Position numbers and translations under genes: made by a program. The notes below the pieces were generated by a model. The model saw nothing but the letters and a program-made list of their open reading frames with translations. It did not search any database and was not told the origin of the DNA. This document shows, piece after piece, positions 30,269 to 39,009 of a stretch of DNA of 47,470 nt (the first letter of the stretch is position 1; every line of letters begins with the position of its first letter). Origin of the DNA: a virus; IMG/VR virus record IMGVR_UViG_3300010397_000019, positions 1-47,470 of that record. The stretch is one strand, 5' to 3'.

Positions 30269-31896
30269 CCTCAAAATGGCTTGATCGCTTTGATAGGCAA
30301 GACGGCGCAGTCGGCTCTGCCTACCTGATCCCCTGCGGTCAGGCCATGATCTTCGACGAGCGCGTGATCCCGGTCACGACCGACGGAACGCAGAGCGGCG
30401 ACTCGCCAATCCTCGCCGGCACCACCGCGAAGAAGACGCAGGTGCTGTTCGTGCAGGAGGCACTCGACAGTCCCGACCAGGCGATCTACTGCGTGTGGAG
30501 CCACCTCGGCGAGATCATCGGCTTCGTCGACATCAACCAGCTCATGGCGCTGGCGACCGAGGATCCGTCGTTCACGATCCTGGCCCGCATGTCCAAGGAC
30601 CCGTTGCTCGTCGACCTGGGGCTCCGCGAGGATCCGGCGTGCTACGACCAGGGCTACGGGCTGCGCGTGACGTGCCCGCGCGACGGCTCCCTGCCGATCC
30701 TGAAGCTGGTCAAGTTCTCGGCGCGCGCGATCGCGCCAGGCATCCACGGCCAGACCACGGGCACCGAGACGGATGGCGCCTTCGTGCTCGCGAGCCTGCA
30801 GCTCGCCGCCGAGAACCTGCACGTCGACGAGAACGGCAACTATCGCAACATGGCGCAGGCGATGCGCTTGCGGATCCGGCGCGGCGACGACCAGGTGGTG
30901 CTCGAGGCCTACCTGAACGACCGCAACGTGCACGACCCTCTGCTGTCGTTCACGGACTACGCGGGGCCGCTGTGGGGCAAGGTCGGTGTGCCCGGCTTCG
31001 AGTTCCTCTCCGCGACGACAGCGAACCAGCCGGCCGGGACCAGCCCCTACAGCACGAAGGGGATCCCGATCATGACCTGCCACCTGTTCGAGGCCGAGAC
31101 GGTGCTCGACCAGGAGCCGAGTCGCGTCGCGTCGCCCGACAACCTGATGACCTACGAGCGCGTGGCGCAACGGGTCATCCAGCTCGTCGAGCGCAATGGC
31201 GACTCGAAATACACGGCCACCGCCAACGGCATGACGAAGCTCCAGGTCTACCTGGGTTTCGTGACCGAGGCCGAGAAGGCGATCATCCGGAAGGAGGGTT
31301 ACTTCCAGTGGACTTACCGCGAGGAGGAGATTCATCTCGCCAACGGCATCAATGACTACGAGCTGCCGGAGAACTGCGAGCTGCTGAACCTGATCCGGCC
31401 AGGCAACTGGAACGGGCAGCCATTGCGCGAGATGACGCGCGAGGAGTTCAACGTCAGCATCGGCAACAACCCGGGCGGCGGGCAACCTCTGGTCTACAGC
31501 CGGATCGCCCCGGGTCCCAACAGCCGAATCCGTGTGCGTCTGTGGCCTGTTCCATTCATCTCGGCTGGCACTGATGTTTGGATCGTCTGTGAATACTACG
31601 CTCGACCTTTCAATCCGTATAACTCGGCGTCGCAGTGTCCGTTCGTCCCGCAGCAGCACATCGACGTTCTGATCTACTCGGCGGCGGCGCTGGCGCTCTT
31701 GATGGACACGGACAACGAGAACGCGGCATTGTTCCAGCAACGCGCTGATGGGCTGCTCATGGATCTGCGGGTGGCCAACAACCGCAAGGCCGCCTCGCGG
31801 CAGACGGTCATGCGCTCGGCGTCCGACATGTGGTATCCGACCGTTTGGCAGCAGGTGCCGTTGCTCCGCACGAGCCAGCTCGGGAGCCTTCTGTGA
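30265..31896 (+). CDS. Head-tail adaptor with extra N-terminal domain
   Basis: The product is 543 residues and seems to be two domains. Residues 1-~285 are beta-rich (GSAYLIPCGQAMIFDERVIP, FVDINQLMALATEDPSFTIL, AQAMRLRIRRGDDQVVLEAY) and unassigned, perhaps a decoration-like or tail-associated domain. From MTYERVAQRVIQLVERNGDS onward the protein resembles phage adaptor proteins that link portal and tail: IHLANGINDYELPENCELLN, LPVP-like beta core, and the C-terminal helices YSAAALALLMDTDNENAAL and RRADGLL-type segment. A natural fusion of these two parts is unusual. ATG 30265 overlaps the previous stop. Confidence 0.6.
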   Translation: MTSKWLDRFDRQDGAVGSAYLIPCGQAMIFDERVIPVTTDGTQSGDSPILAGTTAKKTQVLFVQEALDSPDQAIYCVWSHLGEIIGFVDINQLMALATEDPSFTILARMSKDPLLVDLGLREDPACYDQGYGLRVTCPRDGSLPILKLVKFSARAIAPGIHGQTTGTETDGAFVLASLQLAAENLHVDENGNYRNMAQAMRLRIRRGDDQVVLEAYLNDRNVHDPLLSFTDYAGPLWGKVGVPGFEFLSATTANQPAGTSPYSTKGIPIMTCHLFEAETVLDQEPSRVASPDNLMTYERVAQRVIQLVERNGDSKYTATANGMTKLQVYLGFVTEAEKAIIRKEGYFQWTYREEEIHLANGINDYELPENCELLNLIRPGNWNGQPLREMTREEFNVSIGNNPGGGQPLVYSRIAPGPNSRIRVRLWPVPFISAGTDVWIVCEYYARPFNPYNSASQCPFVPQQHIDVLIYSAAALALLMDTDNENAALFQQRADGLLMDLRVANNRKAASRQTVMRSASDMWYPTVWQQVPLLRTSQLGSLL

Positions 31897-32831
31897 CAAA
31901 GTGGAAGGAGTTCCCGCTGCGCACTCCGGGCGAGTATTGGCCCGGGCTCTCGACGCGCAACGGTCGCCTGATGCGGCGCATTGGCGAGCTCGCCGATTGC
32001 GTCAACATCAACATCCAGCCCTTCGACACGCTCAGCAAGCGCAAGGGCCTCGTGCGCGCGTTCGACGAGCGCTTCAATGGCGTCGTCTGCGGGCTCTTTG
32101 CCTACACCGACAACTGCGGCAATGAATACGTGCTGGTCGCGGACCAGACCGGCTTCTCGATTCGGTCGCCTTCGGTGCTGCCCTCGTTCGTGATCGCCGA
32201 CTGCTACCCGTTCGACAACTTCGCGGTGGCCGGGGCGCTCGACCCGGTGAAGTGGCGCAACGCCGGGCGCTACGAGGCGGTCAGCGACGAGATGCGGATC
32301 GCGACAGGGGCCGGCGTGGTCAGCGAGACGGTGCTGCAGGACTCGCTGAACGCGTGCACCCGCTGGTTCAAGGACGCCTGCTCGAGCTCGTATCGCACCT
32401 CGGTCACCTTCGCCTTCGACGCGGCCGCAGCGCCGCGGCAGCGTCTCGTGCAGGTGATCCGTGGGGTCGGTGACCTGACCGACTTCGCCTCGATCGTGGC
32501 GGTCCTCGATCTGAAGGTCGGGGTCGACTACGTGCTCCGGCTGCTCTACCGCACGACCCAGGGGGTCTTCACGGAGCTCGCGCGCCGCTCCTACGACCCG
32601 GCGGCCGACCCGACCTCGGGCGTTCTCGAGCTCTCCTACAACGCCTCCACGCTGGTCCCCAAGGCCTCCCTGGCGCTCGGAGGCGGCGCAGCGACCGACC
32701 TGACCGGCCAGGCCCTCCTGGGGACCCAGGACGCGAACCTGGGCCTCGTGAGCGCCCTCGGGCTCATGCAGGTCGAAGCCGGCGCCCGGCCCGCGCTCGC
32801 GGTCGCCGTGATCGATGGAGGGCCGGTCTGA
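31893..32831 (+). CDS. Tail / nozzle-associated protein
   Basis: The product is 312 residues from GTG 31893 (GTGA overlap). DCVNINIQPFDTLSKRKGLV is the N-terminal pattern seen in tail-tube B/nozzle-type proteins that read 'DNVDI-PFDTL-KRKG'. The rest is beta-rich (VLVADQTGFSIRSP, YVLRLLYRTTQGVF). It is followed immediately by the 1254-residue protein that also has nozzle features, so the nozzle function may be split over two genes. Stop and next start overlap (TGATG). Confidence 0.6.
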   Translation: MTKWKEFPLRTPGEYWPGLSTRNGRLMRRIGELADCVNINIQPFDTLSKRKGLVRAFDERFNGVVCGLFAYTDNCGNEYVLVADQTGFSIRSPSVLPSFVIADCYPFDNFAVAGALDPVKWRNAGRYEAVSDEMRIATGAGVVSETVLQDSLNACTRWFKDACSSSYRTSVTFAFDAAAAPRQRLVQVIRGVGDLTDFASIVAVLDLKVGVDYVLRLLYRTTQGVFTELARRSYDPAADPTSGVLELSYNASTLVPKASLALGGGAATDLTGQALLGTQDANLGLVSALGLMQVEAGARPALAVAVIDGGPV

Positions 32832-35800
32832 TGCCCGCCTCCACGAGCCCCTTCGCCCTGCGCTACCCCAAGACCAACCTGGTGGGGCTGGGGAGCGTGA
32901 TCGGGGGCAACGCGACGACCAAGGTCGCCGCCGGCCAGACGATCGTCGACCGCGACCTCGGAATCCCCGTCGCCCCCGCGCGCTACAGCGCGATGCGGCG
33001 GGTCACGTTCTTCTGCCACGCGCGCTACAACAGCGCGGCGACGACGCTCACCTACACGCCGTTCGTGGGGTTCGCGGCGAAGGACAGCGTCGACAACGCA
33101 CCCCGCACCTACACGGTGCCGCTCAACTCGGTCGTCAACTGCGCGGTCGACGAGCCGATGTGGAAGTTCCAGGGCGGCACCGGGACGCGGATCTTCGCCG
33201 CGCGCGGGCCTGGCGTCGCGATCACGTTCAACGGCACAATCGCGAGCCCGAACAACCGCACCTACCTGCTCGGGATCACGTTCGACGTCAGCAACCCGGC
33301 GCACGCTGACTTCTGGGCGCTATGGAACACGCTGGCGCAAGCAGGCGATCCGGACGCCTACATGATGTTCTACCTGGGGCTGGAGTCAGCGACAGCCTCA
33401 GACGGGGACCTGGCGGCCCTGGTCATCTTCAGCCAGGGCATGACGATCGTGCAGGCGCCGACTCACGGCAACAACACCTGCACGACGATGCTGATGCAGG
33501 GTGGCTACGGCGAGACCACGGGCTACTCCAATGCCTTCTCGACCGGGCTCTCCGATGTCGTGCCGTGGGGCTGGCAATACAACGCCAATGAGTGGGATGG
33601 TCTGGTTTCGATCAACGCGATGACGTTGGGTCGGAACACGGTCAGCGACAGCACGCAGAACCTGCGCTTCCGCCTTACTCGGGTCGACCCCACCTACGGG
33701 CAGCTCACGACGGAGACGCACAACCCGTCGAACGGCAGCACGGGGCGTGGCTTCATGGCGCGTAGCTCTGACCTCCAGCCTCTGCTGGTTGATGGGCAGA
33801 CCTACGCAATGGAGTGGGTGCGCGACAATGCCAACTCCATCGACGTCCTGACGAACTGGATCGAGATCATCCAGGAAAACTTCTCGGTCACCACCACCTA
33901 CCACGATGCTTCGGCGCAGGGCTCGAGCTACTCATTGTGGTGGGCAGACACGACGTTCTCCTCGAGCTACGCGCTGACTGATTACGGCGAGCACACGTCG
34001 AGCTACTTCGACCCAGCATGGTATCGGAACATGCTGGACCGGATTCTCAAGAGCAAGTTCTACGGGGAGATCCTGCATAAGTCGGCTGGCAACAACCCTG
34101 ACCAAGTCATTATCATTGACCCGGATCTGCAGGGCGACAACAACATGCTCGCCAGCACGACCGATCTGCAGGTCTTGCCGGACATCACAGCGACGCCGAC
34201 GGGTTCGACTGGCCTCAAGCTCAAGCGCGCGGACATCACGCAGAACAGCCCCGTGCGCCGGCCGGGCCCCATGCGCTTCATGTGGGGCAAGAGCAAGAAC
34301 CGGGTCTGGAACGACGCGGGCAACGACGCCGCTGGCCAGCTCGGCATCTACTACACGTTCACGGTGCCGCAGACCGAGGTGCCCGAGCTCGGTCCGCTGT
34401 TCGACGAGAACGCCTTCAACCCCGAGGGCTGCGCCGCGACGGCGGCGGGCGGCGGGGACCCGGGGATCCTGGCGATCACCAACGGCTCGGTGCCGCCGGT
34501 CAAGTTCGACCCGGCGGCGCAGAGCATCGAGCTCTTGGGCATCCAGCCCCCTTTCGAGGGGGAGAACCCGAGCTCGAGTCAGCAGGCCGTGCTCCAGAGC
34601 CCCGCTGGCCTCGGCCTGTCGAATGGCACCTACGTCTACCGCTACACGTTCCTGAACTGCTGCACAGGGCGTGAGAGCGACCCTAATCCCGACGACATCA
34701 CGGTGATCGTGACGGCCGCGGGCGGCGGGCTCACGGCGTCGGTGACGCTGTCCTTCGCCAACGTGGTCATCCCCGGCGACCCGCAGGTCTGCAAAATCTG
34801 CATCTATCGGACGGTGAACGGGGGCGCCTTCCCGGTGCTCGCCAAGATCGGGTGCTTTGACCCGAACACGACGAGCCTCTTCACGGATACGCTCGCGGAC
34901 GCGCAGCTCGACTTCACCAACGAAGGGCTGTCGATCCTCAACGGACCTCCACCGTGCGCCCCGATCCTCGTCGACTTCCGCAACCGGCTCCATGCATTCG
35001 GGGACATCCCGCTGCGCTCGCCGGCGGGCACGGTGTCGGTGGTCAACGGGTCGAAGTATGTCATTGGCAGCTTCGACGTCGAGTGGGATCGCTGCCTCGA
35101 GGGCAAGTTCCTGCAGCTCTCTGGCGATTGCCGTGTCTACGAGATCGAGCGTGTGCTACCGCCGGTGGAAGGCACGTCGCCGCCGATCCAGCGCATCAAG
35201 CTGGTCGAGGAATACGCGGGGGTCACGCACCACGGGGCCTTTTACACCATCTGCGGGCACACGAATCGGTGGTGGTGGAGCGAGCCTTACGAGCCCGAGT
35301 TCTGGCCGGCGATCAACTTCCTGGACATCGAGCCCGGGGACGGCGACCGGATCATGGGTGGCTGCAGCAACTTCGGGCAGCTCGTTATTTGCAAGCGGAG
35401 GAAGACCTACACGGTTGCCTGGCAGGAGACCCCTGCCGAGGTCATCTGCCCGACTCGTGTGAGCTCGGACATCGGCTGCGTGGGCCCGCGCACCTTTGCG
35501 CAGGTCGAGAGTGGGACGGTGTGGCTCGCCGAGCGGGGCATTGCCCTCTACGACGGCCGAGGAGTCCAGCACATTGAGGCTTCCGACTACATCAATGAAA
35601 TCTTCACCGATCCTGACAACCCGCGATACGTCCGGAAAGACATCAACGGCCGAGTCATTGATGCGGTTGGTGTTTTCTATCCGAAGAGGCAGCAATATCT
35701 ACTTCTACTGCCCACAGTGCAGACGGATCGTGGGTGCAACCTGCTCCTCGTGTGGGATATCAAGTGCAACGCGATCACGCTCCACGAGTTTTGCCAGCAG

Positions 35801-36595
35801 TTCCAATCCATGGTGGTTGCGAAAGATTCTGATGGCAATCAAAGGGTTTACGTTGGCGACACCAATGGATTTGTTTGGCTACTCGACACCGGCGACACAG
35901 ACGGAGCCGGAACTCCAGGCGCGACAGGCACTGTCCAAGGCACGGTTACAGACGGCGGCTTCGACGACAATGGTGCGGCCGTGCTTGACGATAGCACAGC
36001 GAGCTTCATTGAAGGCGGGCTTCCTGCTCTTGCTGGCTTGTCTGGCTTGCCTGGATTCTCTGGCGCCATTAATGGCGGTGATCTTGGTCTGGCTGGCGTA
36101 TGCCTGTATGTGCGCCCTGATGCTGATTCGGAGTGGACGCAGCGCACAGTCTTCGCAGCAACACAAACGCGCCTCTACGTGACGCCGGCCTGGGCGTCTG
36201 ACGCGGTCCCGGCGGCGGGCTGGGAATACATGGTCGGCCCCATCGAGTTCTTGGCGCTGTTCAAGCCGACCGACTTTGGCTCGGACGACGACACCAAGCG
36301 CGATTGGCGCGTTGTCATCTACCACGAGCCGGAGGATCACGACAGTTTCGTGCGGATCGACCTCTTGCAGGACTTCCAGGCGACCGATCCCAATGCCGAC
36401 ATCCAGATCCAGGCGGACGGCACGACGGTGGGGCCGCGCCAGGTGAACCTCAACTACACCTTCGGCAAGCAGGTGATGCCGGTGTCGCGCGAGGTTTTCA
36501 CGACGATGCAGGTGAAGCTCTCGGCGTTCGCGCCTGAGGCGCCGGTGCGGATCATCAACTTCTGCCTCGCGGTCGAGGGGAGGACGTCCAAGTGA
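32831..36595 (+). CDS. Large tail nozzle-like protein
   Basis: The product is 1254 residues. Residues 1-~400 are beta-rich and unassigned. The middle and C-terminal part resemble tail-nozzle propeller proteins: YVYRYTFLNCCTGRESDPNP, RNRLHAFGDIPLRSPAGTVS, HTNRWWWSEPYEPEFWPAIN, IMGGCSNFGQLVICKRRKTY, ERGIALYDGRGVQHIEASDY. A glycine/aspartate-rich insertion at about 1015-1075 interrupts the fold. It is probably the gate and host-facing end of a short tail. The stretch 35560-36180 has clearly different codon choice (more A/T), which may mark an exchanged segment. Confidence 0.65.
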   Translation: MPASTSPFALRYPKTNLVGLGSVIGGNATTKVAAGQTIVDRDLGIPVAPARYSAMRRVTFFCHARYNSAATTLTYTPFVGFAAKDSVDNAPRTYTVPLNSVVNCAVDEPMWKFQGGTGTRIFAARGPGVAITFNGTIASPNNRTYLLGITFDVSNPAHADFWALWNTLAQAGDPDAYMMFYLGLESATASDGDLAALVIFSQGMTIVQAPTHGNNTCTTMLMQGGYGETTGYSNAFSTGLSDVVPWGWQYNANEWDGLVSINAMTLGRNTVSDSTQNLRFRLTRVDPTYGQLTTETHNPSNGSTGRGFMARSSDLQPLLVDGQTYAMEWVRDNANSIDVLTNWIEIIQENFSVTTTYHDASAQGSSYSLWWADTTFSSSYALTDYGEHTSSYFDPAWYRNMLDRILKSKFYGEILHKSAGNNPDQVIIIDPDLQGDNNMLASTTDLQVLPDITATPTGSTGLKLKRADITQNSPVRRPGPMRFMWGKSKNRVWNDAGNDAAGQLGIYYTFTVPQTEVPELGPLFDENAFNPEGCAATAAGGGDPGILAITNGSVPPVKFDPAAQSIELLGIQPPFEGENPSSSQQAVLQSPAGLGLSNGTYVYRYTFLNCCTGRESDPNPDDITVIVTAAGGGLTASVTLSFANVVIPGDPQVCKICIYRTVNGGAFPVLAKIGCFDPNTTSLFTDTLADAQLDFTNEGLSILNGPPPCAPILVDFRNRLHAFGDIPLRSPAGTVSVVNGSKYVIGSFDVEWDRCLEGKFLQLSGDCRVYEIERVLPPVEGTSPPIQRIKLVEEYAGVTHHGAFYTICGHTNRWWWSEPYEPEFWPAINFLDIEPGDGDRIMGGCSNFGQLVICKRRKTYTVAWQETPAEVICPTRVSSDIGCVGPRTFAQVESGTVWLAERGIALYDGRGVQHIEASDYINEIFTDPDNPRYVRKDINGRVIDAVGVFYPKRQQYLLLLPTVQTDRGCNLLLVWDIKCNAITLHEFCQQFQSMVVAKDSDGNQRVYVGDTNGFVWLLDTGDTDGAGTPGATGTVQGTVTDGGFDDNGAAVLDDSTASFIEGGLPALAGLSGLPGFSGAINGGDLGLAGVCLYVRPDADSEWTQRTVFAATQTRLYVTPAWASDAVPAAGWEYMVGPIEFLALFKPTDFGSDDDTKRDWRVVIYHEPEDHDSFVRIDLLQDFQATDPNADIQIQADGTTVGPRQVNLNYTFGKQVMPVSREVFTTMQVKLSAFAPEAPVRIINFCLAVEGRTSK

Positions 36596-36798
36596 GCCAG
36601 GCCTGTGATCTACCGCCGTTCTCGGCTAGCGTGGTTCCCCAGGACCCCCCGACGGCGAACTCCCTGAGGATCATGCAGGACGAAATCCAGCGCTACCTCA
36701 ACCTGCTCCGCGCTGCGGTCTGTGCGGATCTGCAGGTCTTGGAAGACCGCGTCACGACTTTGGAGCGGCGGGTCGACGCCTGCTGTGGTAGCTCATGA
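36592..36798 (+). CDS. Small coiled-coil protein
   Basis: The product is 68 residues from GTG 36592 (GTGA overlap). After a short lead it is one long helix (SLRIMQDEIQRYLNLLRAAV, LEDRVTTLERRVDACCGSS) with heptads, and ends in a CC pair. It probably trimerises and may connect tail and fibres. Similar tiny coiled-coil genes often precede fibre genes. Confidence 0.6.
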   Translation: MSQACDLPPFSASVVPQDPPTANSLRIMQDEIQRYLNLLRAAVCADLQVLEDRVTTLERRVDACCGSS

Positions 36799-36998
36799 AC
36801 GGTGTCATCGTAGGAAGCGTGAAGGGTGGTAACGAGGCGCTGGTGATCGACGGAGCGCTATGCGTGGAGATCGTCACGGGCGATCTTGGCAGCGGTCAAC
36901 ACGGCGACGGGCCAGACGGGGTAATCGTCGACGGCGAGAAGGACGACGGCACCGCGCGCGTGACCGGTGGAGCTCTCCACATTGTGATCGTCCCATGA
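36795..36998 (+). CDS. Small fibre-module protein (two copies of the GG-x-ARVINGAL motif)
   Basis: The product is 67 residues. MNGVIVGSVKGGNEALVIDG continuing ALCVEIV is one copy of the N-terminal module seen in the next two genes, and DGTARVTGGALHIVIVP is a second, shorter copy. The protein is just two modules and no fibre body, so it may be a docking or adaptor unit or the remnant of a fibre gene. ATGA overlaps on both sides. Confidence 0.6.
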   Translation: MNGVIVGSVKGGNEALVIDGALCVEIVTGDLGSGQHGDGPDGVIVDGEKDDGTARVTGGALHIVIVP

Positions 36999-37498
36999 AG
37001 TGGAACGGGCGACTCAAGGACGGCGAGCAGGGTGGCACCCACGCTAGGGTCATCAACGGTGCGCTCCAGGTGCGCGTGGCCGCGGGCAGCAGCGTCACGG
37101 GCACCGACGCTACGGCGCGCGCGTCCGCTGCTGACGCTCAAGCTTCGGCCGACGCGGCCCAGGCCGAGATCGACAACTACACCGACTTCGCCACTGCCGA
37201 GAAGGTCATCGGCAAGAACGAGATCGGGGCCACCCTCTACCGCAAGGGCATCGCGATCCCAGCGGGCCCCAACACGGCTCCGATCACCTACGCGCACGGC
37301 ATCACGGGTATCTTGACGGTCGAGCGGCAGTGGGGTCGACTCACGCGCATTGGAACGAATAGCCATGTGCCTCTGCCCTATCCGCACATCTCGGTCACCG
37401 TGCAGGTCAGCGTCGAAGGGGCTGACGTGAGACTCGATAGCGTGGGCAACTTCAGCGCTTTCTCTGGCATCTACTGGCTCGAATACACACGGTCCTGA
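36995..37498 (+). CDS. Fibre-like protein with shared N-terminal module
   Basis: The product is 167 residues from ATG 36995 (ATGA overlap). The N-terminus KDGEQGGTHARVINGALQVR is the shared module. An alanine-rich helix follows (ATARASAADAQASADAAQAE) like the collar of trimeric fibres, then a beta-rich tip (IGATLYRKGIAIPAGPN; HGITGILTVERQWGRLTRIG; YPHISVTVQVSVEGADVRL). Probably a short tail fibre or head fibre that binds the host. Confidence 0.65.
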   Translation: MKWNGRLKDGEQGGTHARVINGALQVRVAAGSSVTGTDATARASAADAQASADAAQAEIDNYTDFATAEKVIGKNEIGATLYRKGIAIPAGPNTAPITYAHGITGILTVERQWGRLTRIGTNSHVPLPYPHISVTVQVSVEGADVRLDSVGNFSAFSGIYWLEYTRS

Positions 37499-37501
37499 TC
37501 C

Positions 37502-38335
37502 ATGGGCAAAGACAACGGAATCATTCGCGACGGCGTCAAGGGTGGCAACTGGGCGCGAGTCATCAATGGGGCGCTGCAGGTGCGGGCGGTGGCGGGGGGC
37601 GGAAGCTCGATCAGTTTTCCGATCACGCCTGCGCAGGGAGGCACCGGGACTACGACGGTCTTCACGCAGGGTAGCGTTGTCTTTGTTGGGCCGGCAGGGG
37701 TGTATGCGCAGGACAATGCGAATCTGTTTTGGGATGACACCAATAAACTGCTTACCGCTAGTCTTGTTGTGCTTGGAAAGCAAGCGACCAACTATGGGGC
37801 ATTGGGATTAGCAGGGTCTATTGCTGGAGCAGCATATAACTTTGCTAGCGGGTCGTCTGATAAGAATCTATACATAAATGTTCCGTCTGGATTTCAATAT
37901 AGGTTTCAAATCAATGATTCAGAAGTAGCTAGGGTCACCGCCGGCCGCTGGCTCCTCGGCACCACGACCGACGACGGCAGCTCTAGGTTGCAGGTGAGTG
38001 GGAATGTTGCGGTGACAGGAAAAGTAACCTCCGTAGGATCTGGCGGTGATTACATCGAGTTGGACTCCTCAACCAACACAATCACTATATTCGATAATGG
38101 TGTAGAAAGTGGAACGATTGGCGTGGCTGGTAGCGTATTTACTTTCAACCGATCGATTCGACTAACATCACTCGCAAATGGATCGCGTGTCGCTTTGTTG
38201 GATGCGAATAAAAGCATCATTAGTGGTCCGGCAACCGCTGTAACTGGATCGCGTGCGCTTCCTGAGCAAGCGCTCAAAGATTTACTTACTAAGTTGGCAG
38301 ATATAGGCGTTATTACAGATAGCACTACAGTCTAA
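37502..38335 (+). CDS. Tail fibre / receptor-binding protein with shared N-terminal module
   Basis: The product is 277 residues. MGKDNGIIRDGVKGGNWARV continuing INGALQVRAV is the shared module; ITPAQGGTGTTTVFTQGSVV and NLFWDDTNKLLTA are signatures of phage fibre shafts ('PAQGGTG', 'WDDTNK-L'). The tip is serine/glycine/threonine-rich beta. From about 37700 to the stop, codon use shifts strongly to A/T (a run of ATA/AAT codons near 37860-37920), unlike the module, which suggests the shaft and tip came from another source by recombination downstream of the conserved module. The stop shares a base with the next ATG (TAATG). Confidence 0.7.
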   Translation: MGKDNGIIRDGVKGGNWARVINGALQVRAVAGGGSSISFPITPAQGGTGTTTVFTQGSVVFVGPAGVYAQDNANLFWDDTNKLLTASLVVLGKQATNYGALGLAGSIAGAAYNFASGSSDKNLYINVPSGFQYRFQINDSEVARVTAGRWLLGTTTDDGSSRLQVSGNVAVTGKVTSVGSGGDYIELDSSTNTITIFDNGVESGTIGVAGSVFTFNRSIRLTSLANGSRVALLDANKSIISGPATAVTGSRALPEQALKDLLTKLADIGVITDSTTV

Positions 38336-38583
38336 TGGAACCAGAAATCATCAATCTTCCTGACATCGTCACCGGAATCTCGCTCTCTGCCGGTGCCATC
38401 CAACTCATCACACATTGCATTGCCAACTGTCCGCTCACGGCTCTTCAGCGTGAGAACCTGAACAAGGAGCTGGTCACGGCGATCCGAGAAGCAGTCAAGG
38501 AACCCAACAATGGTCTACACAAAGTCGATGGTCTTGGACAACGTCAATGCAGCCCTGACGAACAACCCAGCCCTACCGGCTAA
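38335..38583 (+). CDS. Small hypothetical protein
   Basis: The product is 82 residues. The N-terminus has a hydrophobic stretch (DIVTGISLSAGAIQLITHCI) that may be buried or membrane-facing; then helix QRENLNKELVTAIREAVKE. The last ~20 residues overlap the next gene out of frame and may be non-essential. Unknown function. Confidence 0.5.
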   Translation: MEPEIINLPDIVTGISLSAGAIQLITHCIANCPLTALQRENLNKELVTAIREAVKEPNNGLHKVDGLGQRQCSPDEQPSPTG

Positions 38584-39007
38584 GGACATGCTGGTCGAGG
38601 TTCGGTCGGTCCAGAACAAGCCGCAGGATCGGCTGGTCAACCAGAACGCGGCATTCGACTACCTGTTCAAGATCCAGCAGACGCCAGCCTTCGTGCCAGA
38701 CACGGACCTGCTCAATGTGCACCTGTCATGGATCAACAACAACAAGGCAACCATCTCTGCGCCAGACCTGACCAACCTGCTCAACATCGTGCGCAACATC
38801 GTGGGCTCGGCGCAGCACGCCATGCCGATTCGGCTCCGCCTCCAGACCTTCAAACGCGAGACGATGGGCGACTACAGCGACTCTGATCCGATCGAGGCTA
38901 CGCTGTTCAGCATCTTCCAGCAGATCCAGGTCGCCGATACCGCAGACAAGCTCGATGCTCTGCAGAGCCAGCTCCGTTCCTATGAGTCCTTGATCCCCGT
39001 AGCGTAG
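38510..39007 (+). CDS. Hypothetical virion-region protein
   Basis: The product is 165 residues with AAGGA eight bases before ATG 38510. Mostly helical (MVLDNVNAALTNNPALPAKD; LLNIVRNIVGSAQHAMPIRL; IFQQIQVADTADKLDALQSQ). It lies between fibre and internal virion genes. No family recognised. Confidence 0.6.
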   Translation: MVYTKSMVLDNVNAALTNNPALPAKDMLVEVRSVQNKPQDRLVNQNAAFDYLFKIQQTPAFVPDTDLLNVHLSWINNNKATISAPDLTNLLNIVRNIVGSAQHAMPIRLRLQTFKRETMGDYSDSDPIEATLFSIFQQIQVADTADKLDALQSQLRSYESLIPVA

Positions 39008-39009
39008 CC

